Below are positions 5,076-9,357 of a stretch of DNA of 9,357 nucleotides, in pieces. Positions within the stretch are counted from its first letter, which is position 1; each line of letters opens with the position of its first letter. Made by a program: the position numbers and the translations under genes. This DNA is from Deltaproteobacteria bacterium (lineage in GTDB: Bacteria; Desulfobacterota; Syntrophia; Syntrophales; Smithellaceae), in NCBI GenBank assembly GCA_017860985.1, contig JAGFXG010000027.1:1-9357 (forward strand), read 5' to 3'. Under the pieces are notes generated by a model that made no database searches, was not told the DNA's origin, and saw only the letters and a program-made list of their open reading frames with translations.

Positions 5076-6438
5076 ATTCCCGTATCCTTTCCTTTACGGC
5101 TGATGCCGCCGTGCCGCCGCGATGCCTGCGCGCATTAACGGAATTCTCCAGTTTTATCCTGACTATGATGTCGTCTTTGAATCCCGCATGAAATTTCTGA
5201 TAATCCTTCAATTCCAGATCTGCAAACGTCTTTTTGCTTTTGACGCAATAGGCAACAATGCGGCCGACAATTTCATGCGCCCGGCGGAAAGGAACCCCCT
5301 GCTGGACCAGATATTCAGCCACATCCGTCGCCGTGGAAAAACCGCCACCCGCCGCTTCACGCATTCTTCCGGAGTTAAACGTTGTATGGGCCAGCATTTC
5401 CGTAAAAATAGCGAGACAGTTGCGAACGGTATCCACCGCGTCAAAAAGAGGCTCCTTATCTTCCTGCAGGTCACGGTTGTAGGTCATGGGCAGCCCCTTG
5501 AGCAGCGTCAGGATCGATATCAGATCACCATAGACCCGCGCGGTTTTACCCCGGATCAGCTCCGCGATATCCGGATTTTTCTTCTGCGGCATAATGCTGC
5601 TGCCCGTGGTGTAGGCGTCCGAAATTTCGGCAAAACCGAATTCATCGGAAGACCACAGCACCAGATCCTCGCAAAAGCGGCTCAGATGCATCATGGTGAG
5701 CGAAGACGCAAAAATAAATTCCGCAATATAGTCCCTGTCCGCCACCGTATCCATACTGTTCGCGCTTACGCCCGGGAAGTTAAGAAGTTTTGCGGTCCGG
5801 CTGCGATCGATCGGCAGTCCGGTTCCGGCCAAAGCCGCGGAACCAAGAGGCAAAATATTGAGCCTCTTTCCGCAGTCGGCAAACCTCTGCTCATCACGGA
5901 CAAACATTTCCACAAACGCGAGAAAATAATGGGATAAAAGCACCGGCTGCGCCTTCTGCATATGCGTGTATCCCGGCATAATGCTTTTAATCTCGCTTGC
6001 GGCCATTTTCACCAGCTGCTTTTGCAGGGCGACAAGCAGTCCCGTAATGGTCCGAATCTCCGCACGCAGAAAAAGCCGCACATCCAGAGCAATCTGATCG
6101 TTGCGGCTGCGCGCGGTATGCAGTTTCCCGCCTGCATCACCAATACGGCGGATCAGCTCCTTTTCAACAGCCATGTGAATATCTTCGTCGGCCTGGTCAA
6201 AGACAACGCCGCCCTTTTCCATGTCCAGCAGAATACTTTTCAGACCGCGGACAATTGCCGCTGCTTCCTTCCGTGCGATGATTCCCGAATCGGCCAGCAT
6301 CGTCGCGTGGGCGATGGACCCCTCGATATCGTAACGATACAGCCTTGAATCATAATGCAGCGAACAGGTAAATCTCTCGACGCTTTTGGCCGTGTCCTGT
6401 TCAAAGCGTCCCGCCCATGGTTTTTTTCTTGCCGCCAT
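5050..6438 (-). CDS. argH: Argininosuccinate lyase
   Basis: Cleaves argininosuccinate to arginine and fumarate, the last step of arginine synthesis. It is a homotetrameric member of the fumarase/aspartase superfamily. The 462-residue protein contains the three conserved superfamily regions: H-T-A-R-S-R-N-D-Q at 107-115, G-Y-T-H-M-Q-K-A-Q-P at 156-165 (H159 region) and the signature G-S-S-I-M-P-Q-K-K-N-P at 279-289, whose serine loop is catalytic. The C-terminal region with F-S-T-A-T-D-V-A-E-Y is complete. There is no fused acetyltransferase domain, unlike some ArgHA proteins. ATG at 6438 follows GGAG by nine bases and lies 19 bases after argG. The stop codon lies inside the start of the next gene. 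Confidence 0.98.
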   Translation of the reverse strand: MAARKKPWAGRFEQDTAKSVERFTCSLHYDSRLYRYDIEGSIAHATMLADSGIIARKEAAAIVRGLKSILLDMEKGGVVFDQADEDIHMAVEKELIRRIGDAGGKLHTARSRNDQIALDVRLFLRAEIRTITGLLVALQKQLVKMAASEIKSIMPGYTHMQKAQPVLLSHYFLAFVEMFVRDEQRFADCGKRLNILPLGSAALAGTGLPIDRSRTAKLLNFPGVSANSMDTVADRDYIAEFIFASSLTMMHLSRFCEDLVLWSSDEFGFAEISDAYTTGSSIMPQKKNPDIAELIRGKTARVYGDLISILTLLKGLPMTYNRDLQEDKEPLFDAVDTVRNCLAIFTEMLAHTTFNSGRMREAAGGGFSTATDVAEYLVQQGVPFRRAHEIVGRIVAYCVKSKKTFADLELKDYQKFHAGFKDDIIVRIKLENSVNARRHRGGTAASAVKERIREFEKRFGKK

Positions 6439-6457
6439 GCAGTTGCTCTCCGTGCAA

Positions 6458-7672
6458 TCAGGGTTTGTTTTTCAATATATTTTGAATCCGCAGCCTGAGG
6501 CCGTTGAGACGGATAAATCCGGTCGCATCCTTCTGGTTATAGACCTGATCCTTCTCAAACGTTGCAAAAGCCTCGCTGTACAGCGAGTTCGGCGATTTGC
6601 GTCCGACAACGGTGCAATTGCCCTTGTACAGTTTCATTCTTGCCGTACCGTTAACGTTTTCCTGCGTCGCGTCAATATACGCCTGAAGTGTCTTCATCTC
6701 CGGGGCATACCAAAAGCCGTTATAGACCAGCTGCGCATATTTCGGAATGAGGGAGTCGCGCATCAGCATCACTTCGCGGTCCATCGTGATGGACTCTACT
6801 GCCCGGTGCGCCGCCCATAATACCGTCCCTCCGGGAGTTTCATAAACGCCACGGGATTTCATGCCGACAAAACGGTTTTCCACCATGTCCACACGGCCAA
6901 TCCCGTTGTTGCCGGCAACGATATTGATGTGATCCATCAATTTGGCCGGCGACATCTTCTTGCCGTCAATCGCCACCGGATTTCCTTTGACGAAACTGAT
7001 TTCCACGTATGTCGGCTTGTCTGGTGCCGCTTCGGGCGACTTTGTCAGCACAAAAATATCTTCCGGCGGTTCCGCCCAGGTGTCTTCCAAAATAGCGCCT
7101 TCATGCGAAATGTGCAGCAGGTTGCGGTCGGAACTGTAGGGTTTGGCCTTGGTCAACGGCAGAGGAATGTTATGTTTCTCTGCGTAATCAAACATGGATT
7201 CACGGGAATCAAACGTCCAATTGTCGTCCTTCCAGGCGGCAATGATATTGATTTTGGGATTGAGCGCGATATAGGTCAGTTCGAAACGCACCTGATCGTT
7301 GCCCTTTCCGGTCGCGCCGTGGCAAACAGAATCCGCCTTTTCCTTTTTGGCAATTTCGATTTGCTTTTTAGCAATCAAAGGTCTGGCCAGCGATGTGCCG
7401 AGTAAATAGGTTCCTTCATAGATCGCGTTGGCGCGCAACGCCGGAAAAACAAAATCACGTGCGAATTCCTCCCGCAGATCTTCGATATATATTTTACTGG
7501 CGCCGGTGCTGATTGCTTTTTTCTTCAATCCCGTTAATTCTTCTTTCTGCCCCACATCGGCCGCAAAACAGATCACTTCACATTTATACGTTTCAATGAG
7601 CCAGCGGACAATCACGGACGTGTCCAGTCCTCCGGAATACGCCAACACTACTTTTTTAATTTTACTTGCCAC
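6458..7672 (-). CDS. argG: Argininosuccinate synthase
   Basis: Joins citrulline and aspartate with ATP hydrolysis to AMP and pyrophosphate, giving argininosuccinate. In the 404-residue protein the N-type ATP pyrophosphatase P-loop Y-S-G-G-L-D-T-S is at 12-19, [14 protein letters not shown] at 118-131 and [10 protein letters not shown] at 274-283, all diagnostic for ArgG. A TTG at 7678 is in frame, but the perfect AGGAGG at 7686-7681 is only two bases from it and eight bases from GTG at 7672. I therefore start at GTG, giving [15 protein letters not shown]. The Shine-Dalgarno site overlaps the argF stop codon, consistent with coupled translation in one operon. Confidence 0.97.
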   Translation of the reverse strand: MASKIKKVVLAYSGGLDTSVIVRWLIETYKCEVICFAADVGQKEELTGLKKKAISTGASKIYIEDLREEFARDFVFPALRANAIYEGTYLLGTSLARPLIAKKQIEIAKKEKADSVCHGATGKGNDQVRFELTYIALNPKINIIAAWKDDNWTFDSRESMFDYAEKHNIPLPLTKAKPYSSDRNLLHISHEGAILEDTWAEPPEDIFVLTKSPEAAPDKPTYVEISFVKGNPVAIDGKKMSPAKLMDHINIVAGNNGIGRVDMVENRFVGMKSRGVYETPGGTVLWAAHRAVESITMDREVMLMRDSLIPKYAQLVYNGFWYAPEMKTLQAYIDATQENVNGTARMKLYKGNCTVVGRKSPNSLYSEAFATFEKDQVYNQKDATGFIRLNGLRLRIQNILKNKP

Positions 7673-7684
7673 AACCAATTCCTC

Positions 7685-8593
7685 CTAAATCAAGATTTCC
7701 AATACAGCCTTTTGCACGTGCAGACGGTTTTCCGCTTCATCAATCACAACGGATTGCGGTCCGTCAATCACGTCAGCGGTAATTTCCTCGCCCCTGTGCG
7801 CAGGCAGACAATGCATCACGATAGCGTCTTTCTTTGCCACTTCCAGAAGACCAGCGTTAATCTGATAATCCCTGAATATTCTTTTCCGTTCCTGTAATTC
7901 GGCTTCCTGGCCCATGCTTGTCCAGACGTCCGTATAGAGGACATCCGCATTTTTTGCGGCTTCATGGGGATCGCGATACAGCCGGACAGAGCCTTTCCCG
8001 CACTTCCGGCCCTGCTCCATGATCCGTTTGTCGGGATCATACCCTTCCGGACAGGCCAGCGTCAATTCAAAAGGCAGGTGTTCGGCCGCTTCAATCCAGC
8101 TGTTTGCAATATTGTTTCCGTCACCGATATAGGCGACTCTGATGCCTTCATAAGTGCCTTTCTTTTCCCTGATCGTAAACAGGTCCGCCAGAATCTGGCA
8201 GGGATGCAGCAGATCCGTCAACCCGTTGATGACAGGGATGGATGCATAGCTGGCCAGGACGTCCACACTCTCCTGGGCAAATGTCCGGATCATAATTCCG
8301 TTTAAGTAACGCGACATCATGCGGGCGGAATCAGCAAGCGTTTCGCCGCGGCCGATCTGGGTGTCGCGCGAATTTAAAAAAAGCGCTATCCCTCCCAGGT
8401 GGTACATGCCGACTTCAAACGAAATCCTGGTGCGCGTGGAAGACTTGTCAAAAATCATGCCCAGGGTTTTGCCCTTGAGAGACGCATGTTCTTTGCCTTC
8501 CTTCAGCATTTTTTTCAGCCGGGCGGCGCGAAGCCAGATGTCTTCGAAATCCTCCGGTTTCATGCCGGCAAAACTCAGCAGGTCCTTATTCAT
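7685..8593 (-). CDS. argF: Ornithine carbamoyltransferase
   Basis: Transfers the carbamoyl group from carbamoyl phosphate to ornithine, giving citrulline. The 302-residue protein carries the carbamoyl-phosphate binding loop S-T-R-T-R at 52-56 and H-P-C-Q at 130-133. The ornithine-specific D-V-W-T-S-M-G loop is at 222-228 and H-C-L-P-A-H-R-G at 261-268. This last motif distinguishes it from aspartate carbamoyltransferase. The length is typical. The ATG at 8593-8591 overlaps the argD stop in an ATGA arrangement, so translation is probably coupled. The stop codon TAG lies inside the ribosome binding site of argG. The placement argD-argF-argG-argH marks this as the anabolic enzyme rather than a catabolic arginine deiminase pathway one. 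Confidence 0.98.
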   Translation of the reverse strand: MNKDLLSFAGMKPEDFEDIWLRAARLKKMLKEGKEHASLKGKTLGMIFDKSSTRTRISFEVGMYHLGGIALFLNSRDTQIGRGETLADSARMMSRYLNGIMIRTFAQESVDVLASYASIPVINGLTDLLHPCQILADLFTIREKKGTYEGIRVAYIGDGNNIANSWIEAAEHLPFELTLACPEGYDPDKRIMEQGRKCGKGSVRLYRDPHEAAKNADVLYTDVWTSMGQEAELQERKRIFRDYQINAGLLEVAKKDAIVMHCLPAHRGEEITADVIDGPQSVVIDEAENRLHVQKAVLEILI

Positions 8594-9357
8594 CTCCCCT
8601 CCATGACCGCATCCAGAGTGGCAACCGCCATATCGATGTCTTTTTCAGTAATCGTGAGCGGCGGAACAAAGCGCAGCGTTTTGCCGCCTGTGCAGTTAAT
8701 CAGCAAGCCCCGCTCCTGGCAAACCCTGACAATGTCCGCACCTTCAATGGTCAGAGCGCAGGCCAGCATCAGTCCCCTTCCCCGCACACCGGCAATCATA
8801 GCATGTTTAGCCTTCAGAGCTTGAAGTTTTGCCAGAAAATACTCCCCCATTTTCTGACAATTTTCCAGCACACCCTCCTCCAGCATCGTTTCCAGAGTAG
8901 CTTTGGCCGCCGCCATGGCCAGCAGGTTGCCGCCGAAGGTGGACGCGTGATTTCCCGGGCCGAAAGCCCCTGCGACCTTATCAGTCGCGAGCATCGCCCC
9001 CACAGGGAAGCCGTTCCCCAGGGCTTTGGCCAAAGTCATAATATCGGGCTGAATGCCGGAATATTCATAAGCGAATAATTTGCCCGTCCGGCCGATTCCG
9101 GTCTGGACCTCATCGACAATCATGAGAATCTTATGCCTGTCGCAAATATCCCTGACCTTTGCCAGATATTGCTCGTCGGGAATAATCACACCGCCCTCAC
9201 CCTGGATCGGCTCCAGCATGATGCCACAGGTCCTGGGCGAGATGGCATCCTCCAGCGTCGCCGGGTCGTTAAAAGGAACGTATTTGAATCCGTCCAGAAG
9301 CGGCGTAAATCCGAACTGGAATTTTTCCTGCCCTGTGGCGGTTATCGTCGCCATCGT
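8590..9357 (-). CDS. argD: Acetylornithine aminotransferase, 5' end missing
   Basis: PLP-dependent class III aminotransferase interconverting N-acetylglutamate semialdehyde and N-acetylornithine. Members of this family can also act as succinyldiaminopimelate aminotransferase. About 255 of the usual 390-400 residues are in the window. The frame is open to the edge, so the first methionine seen (9354) is internal. Counting from that methionine, E-P-I-Q-G-E-G-G is at 48-55, D-E-V-Q-T-G at 81-86 (the aspartate contacts the PLP ring nitrogen), the PLP-binding lysine is K110 in L-A-K-A-L-G-N-G, and S-T-F-G-G-N is at 138-143. The C-terminal region with L-R-F-V-P-P-L is complete. The stop codon overlaps the argF start by four bases. 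The motifs and the argF neighbour favour ArgD over other class III aminotransferases. Confidence 0.95.
   Translation of the reverse strand, partial: TMATITATGQEKFQFGFTPLLDGFKYVPFNDPATLEDAISPRTCGIMLEPIQGEGGVIIPDEQYLAKVRDICDRHKILMIVDEVQTGIGRTGKLFAYEYSGIQPDIMTLAKALGNGFPVGAMLATDKVAGAFGPGNHASTFGGNLLAMAAAKATLETMLEEGVLENCQKMGEYFLAKLQALKAKHAMIAGVRGRGLMLACALTIEGADIVRVCQERGLLINCTGGKTLRFVPPLTITEKDIDMAVATLDAVMEGR

Noticed and set aside
5122..5937. A 271-codon open frame on the plus strand
   Set aside because: It lies wholly antisense to argH, whose motifs are unmistakable. Its product is rich in R, H and Q without family motifs, which is typical of a shadow frame in GC-rich third-position DNA.

Overview
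The window looks like chromosomal housekeeping DNA from a Gram-negative bacterium. The likely source is a Desulfobacterota (former Deltaproteobacteria) member, perhaps Syntrophales-like. This rests on the run argD-argF-argG-argH, a small lipoprotein gene, then dapA-dapB, plus the style of the proteins. It is family-level inference, not a database match. All recognised genes lie on the minus strand, so transcription runs from high to low coordinates.

Right part (about 5050-9357): the end of an arginine cluster. A 5'-truncated argD overlaps argF by ATGA, and argG and argH follow at short spacing. Together they convert N-acetylglutamate semialdehyde to N-acetylornithine and, once the acetyl group has been removed elsewhere, ornithine to citrulline, argininosuccinate and arginine.

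Middle part (about 2066-5075): a lipoprotein gene overlaps the end of argH. It encodes an LptM-like N-terminus followed by a fibronectin III-like domain. Then come dapA and dapB (entry to diaminopimelate and lysine), folK (folate) and a small membrane-anchored cysteine-motif protein of the PP0621/YHS-like type. lysA and dapL, which often sit in this neighbourhood in related bacteria, are not here.

Left-middle (781-2041): a small transaldolase (TalC/Fsa family) and pgsA (phosphatidylglycerophosphate synthase). Spacings from argD to pgsA are short (overlap to about 52 nt) and no internal terminator is evident, so the eleven genes may be one long transcription unit.

Left edge (1-700): a compact tRNA unit with a strong promoter, tRNA-Gly(GCC), a nine-T spacer, tRNA-Cys(GCA) and an intrinsic terminator. 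Beyond it lies about 450 bases of mostly AT-rich sequence. It holds a possible 49-codon small ORF preceded by two adjacent hairpins, a candidate promoter, strong AT palindromes, and a plausible start (TTG with a Shine-Dalgarno site) of a further minus-strand gene that runs off the edge. I see no mobile element, CRISPR array or defence system. The most unexplained sequence is the leader region at 1-450.
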